From assembly GCA_030538215.1 (NCBI GenBank), contig JAUNUM010000003.1, positions 1-64,000 on the forward strand: a stretch of DNA of 64,000 nt, in the 5' to 3' direction. A program made the position numbers and the translations under genes. The notes under the pieces were generated by a model that did no database searches, was not told where the DNA came from, and saw only the letters and a program-made list of their open reading frames with translations. The stretch is from Bacteroidia bacterium (GTDB taxonomy: Bacteria; Bacteroidota; Bacteroidia; Bacteroidales; Dysgonomonadaceae). Positions 7,440-16,897 of the stretch are shown piece after piece. The first letter of the stretch is position 1. Every line of letters starts with the position of its first letter.

Positions 7440-9992
7440 TTACTCCGCCACACCTTCGTGTTCGGCAACTTTCATTGTAATTTTCTGCTGCTCCTTATCG
7501 AAATCCACCAGAACGGTTTCGCCTTCTTTAATGCCGGTACGAAGTATCATTTCTGCCATTTCGTCTTCTACATATTTTTGAATAGCACGTTTTAGCGGAC
7601 GGGCGCCAAACTGAACATCGTAGCCCTTATCGGCGATAAACTCTTTAGCTTCGGTGGTGAGTTCAACATTGTAGCCAAGTTCTTTAACACGTTTGTAAAG
7701 TCCTTTGAGTTCGAGGTCGATAATTTTGAAAATAGACTCTTTGCTCAATTGATCAAACATCACGATATCGTCCACCCGATTTAAAAACTCGGGAGCAAAT
7801 GCTTTGTTCAACGCTTTTTGAATAACACTTCGCGAATATTCGTTATCGGTTACATCATTGTTGGTGCTGAATCCGATTCCACGGCCAAAATCCTTCAACT
7901 GGCGCGTACCGATATTGGAAGTCATAATCAATATGGTATTCTTGAAATCGATTTTGCGCCCCAAACTATCGGTAATGTGTCCTTCGTCCAGAATTTGAAG
8001 CAGGATATTAAACACGTCGGGATGCGCCTTTTCTATTTCGTCGAGCAGCACAACGGAGTACGGACGACGACGCACTTTCTCGGTCAGTTGTCCGCCTTCT
8101 TCATAACCCACATATCCCGGAGGCGCTCCCACCAGGCGCGAAACATTGAATTTTTCCATGTATTCGCTCATATCGATACGGATGAGATTTTCGTGCGAAT
8201 CGAATAGAAATTCTGCCAATTTTTTAGCCAAGTGGGTTTTTCCTACACCCGTTGGTCCCAGAAACATAAATGTGCCGATGGGTTTGTTGGGATCTTTCAG
8301 TCCTACGCGGTTTCGTTGAATAGCTTTCGCTATTTTTTCTACCGCTTCATCCTGCCCGATAACTTGTGATTTTATTTCGTCTTTCATTTCCAACAAACGC
8401 TGGCCTTCGGCCTGAGCGATTCGCTGTACGGGAACTCCCGATATCATGGCCACTACTTCGGCAATTTTCTCTTCGTCAACAAGTTCGGGTTTTTCTTTTA
8501 TTTCTTTTTGCCAACGTTGCTCCTCGGCCTCCAAAGCCAATAGCAACTGGCGCTGTTTGTCGCGATAACTTGCTGCCAACTCGTATTTTTGAGCTTTTAC
8601 GGCATCATTTTTCATCTGTTCTACCGTCTTTAATTCTTCTTCCATCTCTTCTATCGCTTTCGGAATAGAAATATTGGAAATATGAACGCGAGCGCCGGAC
8701 TCGTCTAAAGCGTCGATAGCTTTATCGGGAAAAGTACGGTCTGAAACATATCTTTCTGTTAGCTTCACGCACGCATCCAATGCTTCGTCGGTATAACGCA
8801 CATTGTGGTGGTCTTCGTATCGCTCTTTAATGTTTTTGAGGATCTGCAATGTTTCTTCGGGTGTGGTTGCATCTACAATCACTTTCTGGAAACGACGCTC
8901 CAACGCTCCGTCTTTCTCAATATTCTTGCGATATTCGTCTAATGTGGTGGCACCGATACATTGAATTTCGCCACGTGCAAGCGCAGGTTTCAGCATATTA
9001 GCTGCATCAAGCGATCCGGCTGCGCCTCCGGCACCTACGATGGTGTGGATTTCGTCAATAAAGAGAATGATATTCGGATTTTTCGAAAGTTCGTTCAAAA
9101 TAGCTTTGATACGTTCCTCAAATTGTCCGCGATATTTTGTTCCGGCAACAATTGAAGCCATATCCAGGGCGATTACTCGTTTGTCAAACATCGCCCGCGA
9201 TACTTTTTTCTGCACAATACGCAACGCCAGCCCATCTACAATGGCAGATTTTCCTACGCCGGGATCGCCAATTAGTACAGGATTGTTTTTTTTGCGGCGA
9301 CTTAATATTTGCGCGATGCGCTCAATTTCTTTTTCCCGTCCCACAACCGGATCAAGACGATTTTCCATTGCCGCACGGGTGATATCTGTTCCAAAATTAT
9401 CGAGAACCGGCGTGTCGGAGGCAGGACTTTTTGTCTGTGGCTGACCGCCTTGTTGTCCTCCCGGATTAAAAGACGATTTCCCTCCCGGTTCATCTTCATC
9501 ATCGTCGGTAAAGTTCGGTCCCATTGTGGGAGAATCCGCACTGCTTTCGGCGCGTGCATCGAGTATGCTTTTTACATATAAGAATGCACTGGAATAATCG
9601 AGCTGGAATTGTGCCAAAATGTCGTGAATAGGTGTGCTTTTTTCTTTCAGCAAAGCCAGTAAGATGTGTTCCGAATCGGTTTCGGTACTTTTAGTTAGCC
9701 TTGCTTCCAATATGCTCATTTTTAGAGTCTTTTCTGTGCTTTTGTTGATGACCAATTCGCGTGTTCCGTCATACGGTTCTTGAATTTGGCGAAATTTGTC
9801 ATCGATATAATTTTTTAAATGTTTTATGTCCACATCAAAATCCTGAAGCACTTGGATAGCCATGCCGTCTCCATCGCGGAGAATGGCAAGCATTAAGTGT
9901 TCCGGACCAATATAATTGTTTTGTAGTCTTTCGGCTTCCTCACGGCTGTATGCCATGATGTCTCTGACTTTTTGAGAAAAATTATTATCCAT
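7440..9992 (-). CDS. clpC: ATP-dependent Clp protease ATP-binding subunit ClpC
   Basis: An 850-residue AAA+ unfoldase of the ClpA/ClpC class that feeds proteins to ClpP. Two N-terminal Clp repeats occupy about 1-145. A low-complexity acidic, glycine- and glutamine-rich linker is at about 150-195. The first ATPase domain has Walker A GDPGVGKS at about 242-249 and Walker [15 protein letters not shown]-like coiled region follows ([15 protein letters not shown]). The second ATPase domain has GPTGVGKT and [16 protein letters not shown]. Length and order match ClpC. Its promoter is excellent: -33 TTTG and -7 TATATTTG with a 21-base spacer (10027-10059). No adaptor gene is adjacent. Inferred role: general and stress proteolysis. 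Confidence 0.95.
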   Translation of the reverse strand: MDNNFSQKVRDIMAYSREEAERLQNNYIGPEHLMLAILRDGDGMAIQVLQDFDVDIKHLKNYIDDKFRQIQEPYDGTRELVINKSTEKTLKMSILEARLTKSTETDSEHILLALLKEKSTPIHDILAQFQLDYSSAFLYVKSILDARAESSADSPTMGPNFTDDDEDEPGGKSSFNPGGQQGGQPQTKSPASDTPVLDNFGTDITRAAMENRLDPVVGREKEIERIAQILSRRKKNNPVLIGDPGVGKSAIVDGLALRIVQKKVSRAMFDKRVIALDMASIVAGTKYRGQFEERIKAILNELSKNPNIILFIDEIHTIVGAGGAAGSLDAANMLKPALARGEIQCIGATTLDEYRKNIEKDGALERRFQKVIVDATTPEETLQILKNIKERYEDHHNVRYTDEALDACVKLTERYVSDRTFPDKAIDALDESGARVHISNISIPKAIEEMEEELKTVEQMKNDAVKAQKYELAASYRDKQRQLLLALEAEEQRWQKEIKEKPELVDEEKIAEVVAMISGVPVQRIAQAEGQRLLEMKDEIKSQVIGQDEAVEKIAKAIQRNRVGLKDPNKPIGTFMFLGPTGVGKTHLAKKLAEFLFDSHENLIRIDMSEYMEKFNVSRLVGAPPGYVGYEEGGQLTEKVRRRPYSVVLLDEIEKAHPDVFNILLQILDEGHITDSLGRKIDFKNTILIMTSNIGTRQLKDFGRGIGFSTNNDVTDNEYSRSVIQKALNKAFAPEFLNRVDDIVMFDQLSKESIFKIIDLELKGLYKRVKELGYNVELTTEAKEFIADKGYDVQFGARPLKRAIQKYVEDEMAEMILRTGIKEGETVLVDFDKEQQKITMKVAEHEGVAE

Positions 9993-10026
9993 TTATTAAC
10001 TTCCTTTTCTTCTAAATAGTAGATTA

Positions 10027-10059
10027 CAAATATAGTTTTTTATTTACTATAATAACAAA
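10027..10059 (-). promoter_or_regulatory. clpC promoter, Bacteroidota sigma-ABfr type
   Basis: On the minus strand, TTTG (10059-10056) and TATATTTG (10034-10027) are separated by 21 bases. This is an exact match to the Bacteroidota -33/-7 pattern and lies 35 bases before the clpC start codon. Confidence 0.8.
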
Positions 10060-10135
10060 AACAATGCCAACAAAGTTAATTAATCCACGAACTTAATGAT
10101 TGTGATTTTTTAAAAATAAGTTTTCGTCACTTGCA

Positions 10136-10215
10136 ATTGGCTATTAGCCATTAGCTATTGGCTTTTCGTTGAACAATTCATCGCCATGCTAACGGCCAAC
10201 GGCTAAAAGCTGACG
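10136..10215. repeat. TTAGCCATTAGC low-complexity repeat
   Basis: The segment is a run of related 6- to 8-base words (GGCTATTAGCCATTAGC, then GCTAACGGCCAACGGC and GCTGACGGC) in both orientations. It is non-coding and lies between the UDG gene and the clpC promoter. Similar runs are common in Bacteroidota intergenic DNA. Confidence 0.5.
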
Positions 10216-10256
10216 GCAATGATACATAATTTAGAAAATTCTCTCATCGAAATTGC

Positions 10257-10829
10257 TTATAAAAGAGCCGATTTAACTCTTATTTTGAGTTCGGGCAATA
10301 CTTTTTCTGCAAACCATTGGTTTTTTGCTTGCCAGATATTGTTGCGTGGCGAAGGGTGTGGCAGCGGAAAATAGCGAGGCAAATATGTATCGAAATGATG
10401 GATGGTTTCCGTTAAAGTACTTTTGGCTGTTTCACGTAAATAATATTTTTGAGAATATTGCCCTATAAGCAAAATTAGCCTTACGTTTGTCATTAAATCC
10501 AATAATCTTTCGTGCCATAAAGGAGCACACTCGGGGCGGGGTGGCAGATCTCCCGATTTTCCTTTTCCCGGATAACAGAATCCCATCGGTATCAAGGCAA
10601 ACTTGTTGGAATTATAGAAAGTGGGTTTGTCAACGTCCATCCAGGCGCGTAAATTATCGCCGCTTTTATCGTTCCAAGGAATTCCTGTTTCGTGCACAAT
10701 CCGTCCCGGAGCTTGACCAATAACTACAATTCTGCTTTTGGAACTTGCAGAGATTATCGGTTTGGGCCCGAGTGGAAGAAATTCTTCACAAACTCTACAG
10801 TTTTGTATTTCACGCAATAAATTATCCAT
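10257..10829 (-). CDS. Uracil-DNA glycosylase superfamily protein
   Basis: A 190-residue protein of the uracil-DNA glycosylase fold. Motif 1 is IGQAPGRIVHETGIPWNDKS at about residues 37-56 and motif 2 is HPSPRNNIW at about 157-165, the histidine-serine-proline loop that enters the minor groove. Two cysteines, CRVC at about 12-15, are near the N-terminus, but I do not see the four-cysteine iron-sulfur set of family 4 enzymes. The group removes uracil or other damaged bases; the exact family is unclear. It is read alone, downstream of the DUF488 gene with a 137-base gap. Confidence 0.75.
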   Translation of the reverse strand: MDNLLREIQNCRVCEEFLPLGPKPIISASSKSRIVVIGQAPGRIVHETGIPWNDKSGDNLRAWMDVDKPTFYNSNKFALIPMGFCYPGKGKSGDLPPRPECAPLWHERLLDLMTNVRLILLIGQYSQKYYLRETAKSTLTETIHHFDTYLPRYFPLPHPSPRNNIWQAKNQWFAEKVLPELKIRVKSALL

Positions 10830-10966
10830 TTTTATTTCGGTGCTAAAAAATTAAACTTATCAACACCACTCCAAATTAACTAACATTTCAGAATATAAAA
10901 AGTTGCAATTATTTTATTGAAAAACAAGAATGGTTAATCGTAATTTTGTGATCGACGGAGTTTTTA

Positions 10967-11536
10967 TTATGCATTACTATTTTTCGGCCAGAGTGGTAGT
11001 TGACTCTCTTTTTTGGGAGAGTACGAAAGTTCATTACCGTCAGTTACGGCGGGTTTTGTATAAGGATGCTCTTCCGATTTTTCTATTCCCATAATGTGCA
11101 ATACTTCCCATCCATTGAATTTCAGATAATCCGAAACCATTGATCGGTGACATCTCCACCAAACAGCTTCTGAACACATTATGGCGGTTCTTTTCTGAAT
11201 AGCCAGATTCTCTAATTCCACAGCTGCTTTTTTAAAACTATCGGTTTCCATGTAATCGGCATAACCTCTGAAAGAAGCATTTTGCCAAGCGGTATTGTGG
11301 GAATAGGTTGTTGTTTTTCTTCTTCCGCCCAGATTTTTCAAATGGGTAAATTCTATATCGTTTTCAATCAATGTATTTGATAGAACTTCTTTGTTGAATT
11401 GCGGGTAGCGTTTCGAACCCGGAAAACTTCGGATATCGACCAGCAATTCTATCCGGAAGGATTTAAGCATGGTTATAAATTCTTCAATAGGGTGGGTGGA
11501 ATGTCCGATTGTCCAAATTTTTCTTTGCCTTGTCAT
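10967..11536 (-). CDS. DUF488 family protein
   Basis: About 189 residues. The N-terminal RKIWTIGHSTHPIEEFITML, the VDIRSFPGSKRYPQFN segment and the C-terminal CSEAVWWRCHRSMVSDYL (with its conserved Cys...CHR) are the DUF488 signature. Function is unknown. I place the start at 11536 because a GGAG lies 9 to 12 bases upstream and the protein then begins close to the conserved IGHS; an in-frame ATG at 11575 would add 13 residues. It follows the catalase gene after a terminator, so it is probably transcribed separately. Confidence 0.8.
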   Translation of the reverse strand: MTRQRKIWTIGHSTHPIEEFITMLKSFRIELLVDIRSFPGSKRYPQFNKEVLSNTLIENDIEFTHLKNLGGRRKTTTYSHNTAWQNASFRGYADYMETDSFKKAAVELENLAIQKRTAIMCSEAVWWRCHRSMVSDYLKFNGWEVLHIMGIEKSEEHPYTKPAVTDGNELSYSPKKESQLPLWPKNSNA

Positions 11537-11604
11537 TTTTCTTTTGTCTCCTGAAATTAAAACAAATGCTTTCAAGTTTTAGTTCCTCAAATCGATGTGT
11601 TTAA

Positions 11605-11636
11605 AACAAAAAAGGTTTTCCGTTAAGAAAACCTTT
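11605..11636 (-). terminator. Terminator after katA
   Basis: AAAGGTTTTC (11636-11627 read on the minus strand) pairs with GAAAACCTTT (11620-11611), followed by a TTTTG tract. It lies 20 bases beyond the katA stop codon. Confidence 0.8.
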
Positions 11637-11656
11637 CCATAATAAAGATAAACTGA

Positions 11657-13162
11657 TTAGTTTATTCCTGCTTTTTCGTATGAGATTCCGCAGGCATCGG
11701 CCACGCCTCTTCCGTAAGCTGGGTCGGCCTTGAAGCAGTTTCCGATATGGCGGATTTTGATATGCTCTTCTGCGCCGTTCATATTGCGAGCGGTGTTTTC
11801 GAACAAACGTTGTTGTGCATCGGGAGTCATCAGGCGGAATAATTTTCCGGGTTGCTCGTAGTAATTATCATCATCTTCGCGGAAGTTCCAGCGTTTAATG
11901 TCGCCGCTTACTTTCTGAACCGGCTCATCGTGTTCCGGTTGTTCTTTCCATATACCGTAGCTGTTGGGTTCGTAGTGCAGCGTTGCACCTTGGTTCCCGT
12001 CTACGCGCATCTGTCCGTCTCGGTGGAAATTGTTGTATGTTTCCATGGCTGCTTTGGGCATATTTACCGGAATTTGATGATGGTTCACACCCAAACGATA
12101 ACGTTGTGCGTCGCCGTAAGAGAATAAACGTCCTTGCAACATTCTGTCGGGAGAAAAACCGATTCCGGGAACTACGTTCGCGGGATTGAAAGCGGCTTGT
12201 TCCACATCCTGAAAATAGTTTTCGGGATTGCGATTCAGTTCGAACTCACCTACGGGAATAAGTGGGAAATCGCCTTTGTACCACACTTTCGTTAAATCGA
12301 ACGGATTGTACGGCATATTTTCGGCTTGTTCTTCGGTCATGATTTGGATGAACATTTTCCATTTTGGGAAATTACCGTTACCGATAGCTTCAAACAAATC
12401 TCTCTGATGGCTTTCACGATCATTTCCAACCAAATTGGCTGCTTCCTGATCGGTTAGGTTTTCGATACTTTGTTGCGTAACAAAATGAAATTTCACCCAA
12501 TTGCGTTCGTTTTTGTCGTTGATAAAACTGAAGGTGTGACTTCCGAATCCGTGCATGTGCCGGTAACTTTTAGGTATTCCACGGTCGCTCATCGTGATGG
12601 TAACCTGATGCAGTGCTTCTGGAAGGCTGCTCCAAAAATCCCAGTTGTTGTTGGGGCTGCGCAGGTTGGTGTGCGGATCGCGTTTAACCGCGTGATTCAG
12701 GTCGATGAATTTCAGCGGATCGCGGAAAAAGAATACCGGTGTATTATTTCCAACCAAATCCCAGTTGCCTTCTTCGGTATAAAACTTCATGGCGAAGCCG
12801 CGGATATCTCTCTCTGCATCGGCAGCTCCGCGCTCACCGGCAACAGTGGAAAAGCGAACGAACATTTCGGTTTTCTTGCCGATTTCGGAGAATACTTTAG
12901 CTTTTGTGTACTGCGTAATGTCGTGCGTAACGGTAAATGTGCCGAAAGCGCCCGAACCTTTCGCGTGCATGCGGCGTTCGGGAATTACTTCGCGATCGAA
13001 GTGCGACATTTTTTCCAAAAACCACACGTCTTGTAACATCATTGGCCCGCGTGGCCCTGCCGTCATCGAATCCTGATTATTACCAACCGGAGCACCTGCC
13101 GCCGTGGTCATCGGCTTCTGATTTCCTTTGTCTCTTTTTCTTTTTAATTCTTCAGCGTTCAT
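11657..13162 (-). CDS. katA: Catalase, monofunctional haem type
   Basis: A 501-residue small-subunit catalase that converts hydrogen peroxide to water and oxygen. The distal haem histidine is in [15 protein letters not shown] at about residues 60-75, the catalytic asparagine is in [14 protein letters not shown] at about 136-149, and the proximal tyrosine is in [15 protein letters not shown] at about 345-359. No signal peptide, so cytosolic. The gene starts 24 bases after the Fur/PerR-type regulator gene and is followed by a strong terminator, so regulator and catalase form a two-gene operon under peroxide or metal control. Confidence 0.95.
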   Translation of the reverse strand: MNAEELKRKRDKGNQKPMTTAAGAPVGNNQDSMTAGPRGPMMLQDVWFLEKMSHFDREVIPERRMHAKGSGAFGTFTVTHDITQYTKAKVFSEIGKKTEMFVRFSTVAGERGAADAERDIRGFAMKFYTEEGNWDLVGNNTPVFFFRDPLKFIDLNHAVKRDPHTNLRSPNNNWDFWSSLPEALHQVTITMSDRGIPKSYRHMHGFGSHTFSFINDKNERNWVKFHFVTQQSIENLTDQEAANLVGNDRESHQRDLFEAIGNGNFPKWKMFIQIMTEEQAENMPYNPFDLTKVWYKGDFPLIPVGEFELNRNPENYFQDVEQAAFNPANVVPGIGFSPDRMLQGRLFSYGDAQRYRLGVNHHQIPVNMPKAAMETYNNFHRDGQMRVDGNQGATLHYEPNSYGIWKEQPEHDEPVQKVSGDIKRWNFREDDDNYYEQPGKLFRLMTPDAQQRLFENTARNMNGAEEHIKIRHIGNCFKADPAYGRGVADACGISYEKAGIN

Positions 13163-13186
13163 AAAATAATTTTTTTGGTGTTATAG

Positions 13187-13618
13187 CTAATTTGTCTTGT
13201 TTAATGATTTTCCACTAATGTGCAGCGTAATAGAATTTATCTGATAATCTTTAATAGCATTTTTTTCGAAGTATTCTCTTAGTATTTCATCCAGTTCTTC
13301 GTTTATATAATCCCGAATTTCATCGTTGTCTTCGCTGTGAAGATGATGATGATGTCTCAAAATACCATCGTAGCGCATCACTTCGCCTTCCGTTAGAATT
13401 TTGTTTACTACACCGTGTTTAACAAAAGTGTCGAGCGTTTTGTAAACTGTCCCAATTGCTATACTGGGATGTGTTTTGTGAATAAAATCGATAATCTGTT
13501 CTGCCGTGGGATGATTACGCAGCGTGTAAATTGCTTCCAGCACACCGATTCGTTGTGGAGTAATTTTAAGACCTTTCTCTTTTAATAGTTCCTGAATACT
13601 TTTAATATCTATAAGCAT
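13187..13618 (-). CDS. Fur/PerR-family transcriptional regulator, cysteine-free
   Basis: A 143-residue Fur-family repressor. The winged helix covers about residues 8-85 (KGLKITPQRIGVLEAIYTL and AIGTVYKTLDTFVKHGVV). The metal-binding region is a run of four histidines, HHHHLHSEDNDE, at about 89-100. The protein contains no cysteine at all, so it lacks the structural zinc site made by two CxxC motifs in most Fur and PerR proteins. Its position directly before katA argues for a PerR-like peroxide sensor rather than an iron regulator; this is inference. A perfect AAGAA-TAG-TTCTT palindrome at 13632-13644 upstream could be its operator. Confidence 0.85.
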   Translation of the reverse strand: MLIDIKSIQELLKEKGLKITPQRIGVLEAIYTLRNHPTAEQIIDFIHKTHPSIAIGTVYKTLDTFVKHGVVNKILTEGEVMRYDGILRHHHHLHSEDNDEIRDYINEELDEILREYFEKNAIKDYQINSITLHISGKSLNKTN

Positions 13619-13631
13619 ATAATTCCTAATG

Positions 13632-13644
13632 AAGAATAGTTCTT
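13632..13644 (-). promoter_or_regulatory. Candidate PerR-type operator
   Basis: AAGAATAGTTCTT is a perfect 5-3-5 palindrome, 13 bases upstream of the regulator start codon. Autoregulation of the regulator-katA operon would explain it, but so short a palindrome can occur by chance. Confidence 0.3.
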
Positions 13645-13732
13645 ATTTGAAACAAGTTCTCGCTGAAATTGTTCACGCGGTATGTGGATTTTTTTAAACA
13701 GTGTTGTTTTATTTCACATCGGTATAGCGTGT

Positions 13733-13976
13733 TAAGTAAATGATAAGAATTATTGCAGCATTTTCCATTGATACCGCTTACGCGATAAATTCAGTTTGCA
13801 AAACTGGATAATAGACTCATTTCATTCGTGATAGAGTTGTGGTGTTGAATGCATTGAAAGACTTTCTGCTTATCTGCGTAGCTCTACCGCGCGAAGCGCC
13901 TGTCCGTCAAAAGTCGGACACGATCACCGCAGGCTTATCAGATTAAAATGTTGCAATAAATTACTCAATGAACTTA
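13733..13976. repeat. Long dispersed repeat, copy A (244 bp)
   Basis: This non-coding segment aligns over its full length with 39407-39671: both begin TAAGTAAATGATAA, contain GCTTACGCGATA, CGTGATAGAGT, GCGTAGCTCT, CGAAGCG and TCCGTCAAAAGTCGGACACG, and end CTCAATGAACTTA or TTCAATGAACTTA. Copy A lacks one 21-base internal unit that copy B has. TGTCCG/CGGACA at 13901-13920 can form a hairpin. The rest of 13619-14056 shows no gene. Confidence 0.8.
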
Positions 13977-14056
13977 TAACGAAGTGAGAATATAATTCGC
14001 AAAAATATCTCCAACTTTTGATGGATTCAAAATAGTTTCTTAAAAATAAGAGAGAA

Positions 14057-15175
14057 TTACTTTGCCTGTTTGGTGACTGTTTTTTTATTTTTCTTATACG
14101 TGGGTATGCTGAACTTTCTTGATTTCATTCGGGTAGCGACACGTGGTTGCGCTGTTGATCCCGGAATATATTCATGGCGATACATATTGAAGAAAAGTAC
14201 GAATAGCGAAAGCAATAATGGTCCGAAAATAACGCCCCAAAACCCAAACATGGGAATACCGATTAACACCCCGAAAATAGTAATTAGCGGATGAATATCG
14301 GCAAGCCATTTTTGCAAAAGAAATCTTGCTACATTATCCACGCCACCGATAATAATGAAACCGTATAACGACATTCCGATTCCACCCCCAATATTCCCTT
14401 CCAGAAAAAGAGATAGAGAAATGGGAACCCATACAACAGTTGTTCCCAAAATAGGAATAATGGATGTAGCACCGGTAAGAATTGCATAAAGCAGCGCGTT
14501 GTCCACGCCGAAAAATATATAACCGATATATGCAAAAACACCTTGAATAATGGCTAATAAAGGTATTCCTATGGCGTTTGCCTGAATAATCATCTTAGTT
14601 TCTTCGCCCAAAATTTGCTTGTTTTCTTCTTTAAATGGAAGAATTTCTTTGACCATCTTTTCAAATCCCTCGTAATTATAAAGCATATAGAAAAGTATAA
14701 AAAGAGCAAAAAGAGAATTGATTACTAGTGAATAAATACTCGTGCCTAATGACTGTAATATATTTCCACCTAACTTGGGTAAACTGGATAAATTATCGGG
14801 AGTGAAGATTTCAAAGTTAAGTTTATCTTCAATCATTTGGACAAAGTTATTGAAACTGTCGATTATAGCTTTGGGATCAATGGAAATTCCCGATATAGTA
14901 TCAATAACTAAAAAAGCAATACCGGTAAGTGGTCCCAGAAATAGTAACAATGCTTCTATGGTTAAAAGTGTGGCAGCAAAGCCTTTCTTCAACTTTTTCT
15001 TTTCCACTAAATAGGTCATTTGCCCTTTCAATAAAACATAAAGCGTGGCAGCACCTAAAAAGCCACTCAAATAAATCCGTAATTCTTTGAAAAGAATCGT
15101 ACCGAGCAGGATTAGAAGAACGATAAGTATGTATTTATACTCTTTTTTTTTGTTAGGAAGATAATTCTCAATCAT
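14057..15175 (-). CDS. AI-2E family transporter (PerM/YdiK-like permease)
   Basis: A 372-residue polytopic membrane protein of the AI-2E exporter family (PF01594 type). Hydrophobic helices are at about 17-35, 38-55, 63-90, 140-170 and in the C-terminal half, where the family's conserved glycine-rich region GATSIIPILGTTVVWVPIS and the FWGVIFGPLLLSLFV helix lie. The C-terminal tail is strongly basic (RVATRMKSRKFSIPTYKKN). Members export various substrates or act as Na+/H+ antiporters; the substrate here is not predictable. A DUF2007 gene precedes it by 27 bases. Confidence 0.85.
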   Translation of the reverse strand: MIENYLPNKKKEYKYILIVLLILLGTILFKELRIYLSGFLGAATLYVLLKGQMTYLVEKKKLKKGFAATLLTIEALLLFLGPLTGIAFLVIDTISGISIDPKAIIDSFNNFVQMIEDKLNFEIFTPDNLSSLPKLGGNILQSLGTSIYSLVINSLFALFILFYMLYNYEGFEKMVKEILPFKEENKQILGEETKMIIQANAIGIPLLAIIQGVFAYIGYIFFGVDNALLYAILTGATSIIPILGTTVVWVPISLSLFLEGNIGGGIGMSLYGFIIIGGVDNVARFLLQKWLADIHPLITIFGVLIGIPMFGFWGVIFGPLLLSLFVLFFNMYRHEYIPGSTAQPRVATRMKSRKFSIPTYKKNKKTVTKQAK

Positions 15176-15202
15176 ATAGTCTTGATAATTAAAAAATTAA
15201 AG

Positions 15203-15436
15203 CTAAAAGGCAAAGTCTTCCAATTCTGCAAAACCGCCTTCTATAAGAGCATTTTTAGCTATTTCGTAATCCGAAGCATTTACCTGCATTTCAATACCAA
15301 AAATAGGATATGCTAATTGGTTAAGTGTTAAGTTTTTCATAAATACTTCAATTCCTTTCATTTCCATAAATGTCTGCACAATGGGAATTTCACTGGGAAA
15401 AGTAAATGTTTTAACGGTAATAAATTCTTCTTTCAT
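15203..15436 (-). CDS. DUF2007 domain protein
   Basis: A 77-residue protein. FITVKTFTFPSEIPIVQTFMEMKGIEVFMKN followed by IFGIEMQVNASDYEIAKNAL is the ferredoxin-like fold of DUF2007 (putative signal-transducing protein), with an aspartate- and glutamate-rich end. It is thought to resemble small regulatory domains such as ACT or PII but has no proven role. It lies 27 bases upstream of the AI-2E family gene and is probably co-transcribed. Confidence 0.75.
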   Translation of the reverse strand: MKEEFITVKTFTFPSEIPIVQTFMEMKGIEVFMKNLTLNQLAYPIFGIEMQVNASDYEIAKNALIEGGFAELEDFAF

Positions 15437-15515
15437 AAAGCAAACTCTATTTTAGTAGACTTCAAAAATAAGCTATTTTTTTGATGATAAAGGTCAAAAA
15501 CTCCAATTTTTGATG

Positions 15516-15523
15516 TAATTTTG
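15516..15523 (+). promoter_or_regulatory. -7 box before the SDR gene
   Basis: TAATTTTG fits TAnnTTTG, 24 bases before the start at 15547. No good TTTG lies at the right distance upstream. Confidence 0.45.
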
Positions 15524-15546
15524 ATTTTATTAAATTTTTATACGTT

Positions 15547-16308
15547 ATGAACACAAAAATTGCATTAATTACCGGTGTAACATCGGGAATAGGTGAAGCC
15601 ACAACCCTGAAATTAGCTGAAAATGGATTCGACGTAATTATTACCGGACGTAGAAACGACAGATTGGCAGCTTTAAAAGAGAATCTTGAAAGAAATGGTA
15701 CTCGTGTTTTGAGCCTCTGCTTCGATGTTCGTGTTGAATCTGAAGTGAAATCGGCTATAGAAAGCTTACCCAATGATTGGAAAAATATAGATATCTTAGT
15801 AAATAATGCCGGATTAGCTGCCGGATTAAGTTCTCTGCAAGAAGGTGATACGGATGACTGGAACAGAATGATTGACACTAACATTAAAGGTTTGCTCTAC
15901 GTTACCCGATACGTTTCGCCCTTGATGATACAACGAGAAAAAGGGCATATTATCAATATCGGTTCTATTGCCGGAAAAGAAGTTTATCCCAACGGAAACG
16001 TTTATTGCGCCACCAAACACGCTGTGGATGCTCTTACGAAAGGTATGCGGATTGATATGCTGAAACACAATATAAAAGTTACGCAGGTTTGTCCCGGTGC
16101 AGTTGAAACGGAGTTTTCCATCGTTCGTTTTCACGGAGATGAAAGTCGCGCCGCGAAAGTGTATGAAGGCTACGATAATCTTATTGCCGATGATATTGCC
16201 GATTGTGTTTGGTTTGCTGTTTCTCGCCCCAATCATGTTAATATTAACGACATGATTGTTATGCCTACAGCACAGGCAACAGGAACTTTGTTCAACAAGA
16301 AGTGCTAA
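15547..16308 (+). CDS. Short-chain dehydrogenase/reductase (YdfG-like)
   Basis: A 253-residue NAD(P)-dependent oxidoreductase. The nucleotide loop TGVTSGIGEATTLKLAENGF is at residues 8-27, NNAG at about 87-90, the catalytic serine in IINIGSIAGKEVYPNG and YCATK at about 157-161. The sequence VCPGAVETEFSIVRFHGDE fits the YdfG/3-hydroxy acid dehydrogenase branch, which oxidises L-allo-threonine or serine and related hydroxy acids; this branch assignment is inference. It overlaps by 4 bases the 3' end of the convergent DUF192 gene. Confidence 0.9.
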   Translation: MNTKIALITGVTSGIGEATTLKLAENGFDVIITGRRNDRLAALKENLERNGTRVLSLCFDVRVESEVKSAIESLPNDWKNIDILVNNAGLAAGLSSLQEGDTDDWNRMIDTNIKGLLYVTRYVSPLMIQREKGHIINIGSIAGKEVYPNGNVYCATKHAVDALTKGMRIDMLKHNIKVTQVCPGAVETEFSIVRFHGDESRAAKVYEGYDNLIADDIADCVWFAVSRPNHVNINDMIVMPTAQATGTLFNKKC

Positions 16309-16826
16309 AGTTTCTTAGATAGATCAAAAACAATTTTATCTCCTTCAGTAATATTATTTTGAACACAATATCCGGCGTTTACTTCAACCACGTATAACGC
16401 CGGTTTTGTTGATGTGTAGTTCCATTCCCGCATGGGTGTGGTGTTGGTATGGATAGTAATAATTTGATTATCGGCGTTTACAAAAATCATGTCCAGTGGA
16501 ATATACGTGTTTTTCATCCAGAAGCCTTGAATTTCTTCCGTATCGAAAATAAATAACATTCCGGCATCGGCAGGAAGCGATTTTCTGTACATCAAACCGC
16601 GTGCACGGCGCTGATTGTTGTCGGCTATTTCAATATCAATAGTTGAGATTGTGTCGTTATTCTTAGCCGATAGAAAAGCCAAACCTCCTTGCTTATTGAA
16701 AGCAATTTCAAAAGCGCCTTCTTCCGTTAGAGGCGCTTCCTTTTTTTTGGTCAGAAAGAATACGATACCGCCAATAACTATTGCTGCGACTGTAATCCAA
16801 ATAAAAAGTGATTTCTTTGATTTCAT
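16305..16826 (-). CDS. DUF192 domain, membrane-anchored protein
   Basis: A 173-residue protein with an N-terminal membrane anchor at about 8-25 (FIWITVAAIVIGGIVFFLT) and a periplasmic DUF192 domain from about 58. Hallmarks are RRARGLMYRKSLPADAGMLF, FWMKNTYIPLDMIFV and VVEVNAGYC. DUF192 proteins are small beta barrels of unknown function. It converges with the SDR gene, overlapping it by 4 bases, and lies 71 bases downstream of cbiB, so it could be read through from the cobalamin genes, though nothing ties it to that pathway. Confidence 0.8.
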   Translation of the reverse strand: MKSKKSLFIWITVAAIVIGGIVFFLTKKKEAPLTEEGAFEIAFNKQGGLAFLSAKNNDTISTIDIEIADNNQRRARGLMYRKSLPADAGMLFIFDTEEIQGFWMKNTYIPLDMIFVNADNQIITIHTNTTPMREWNYTSTKPALYVVEVNAGYCVQNNITEGDKIVFDLSKKL

Positions 16827-16897
16827 CTGTTTGTTTTTATTTTAATCATCAAAGGTTTCATAAGAATGATTATTTCAATTCTCAAAAATACATAAAA

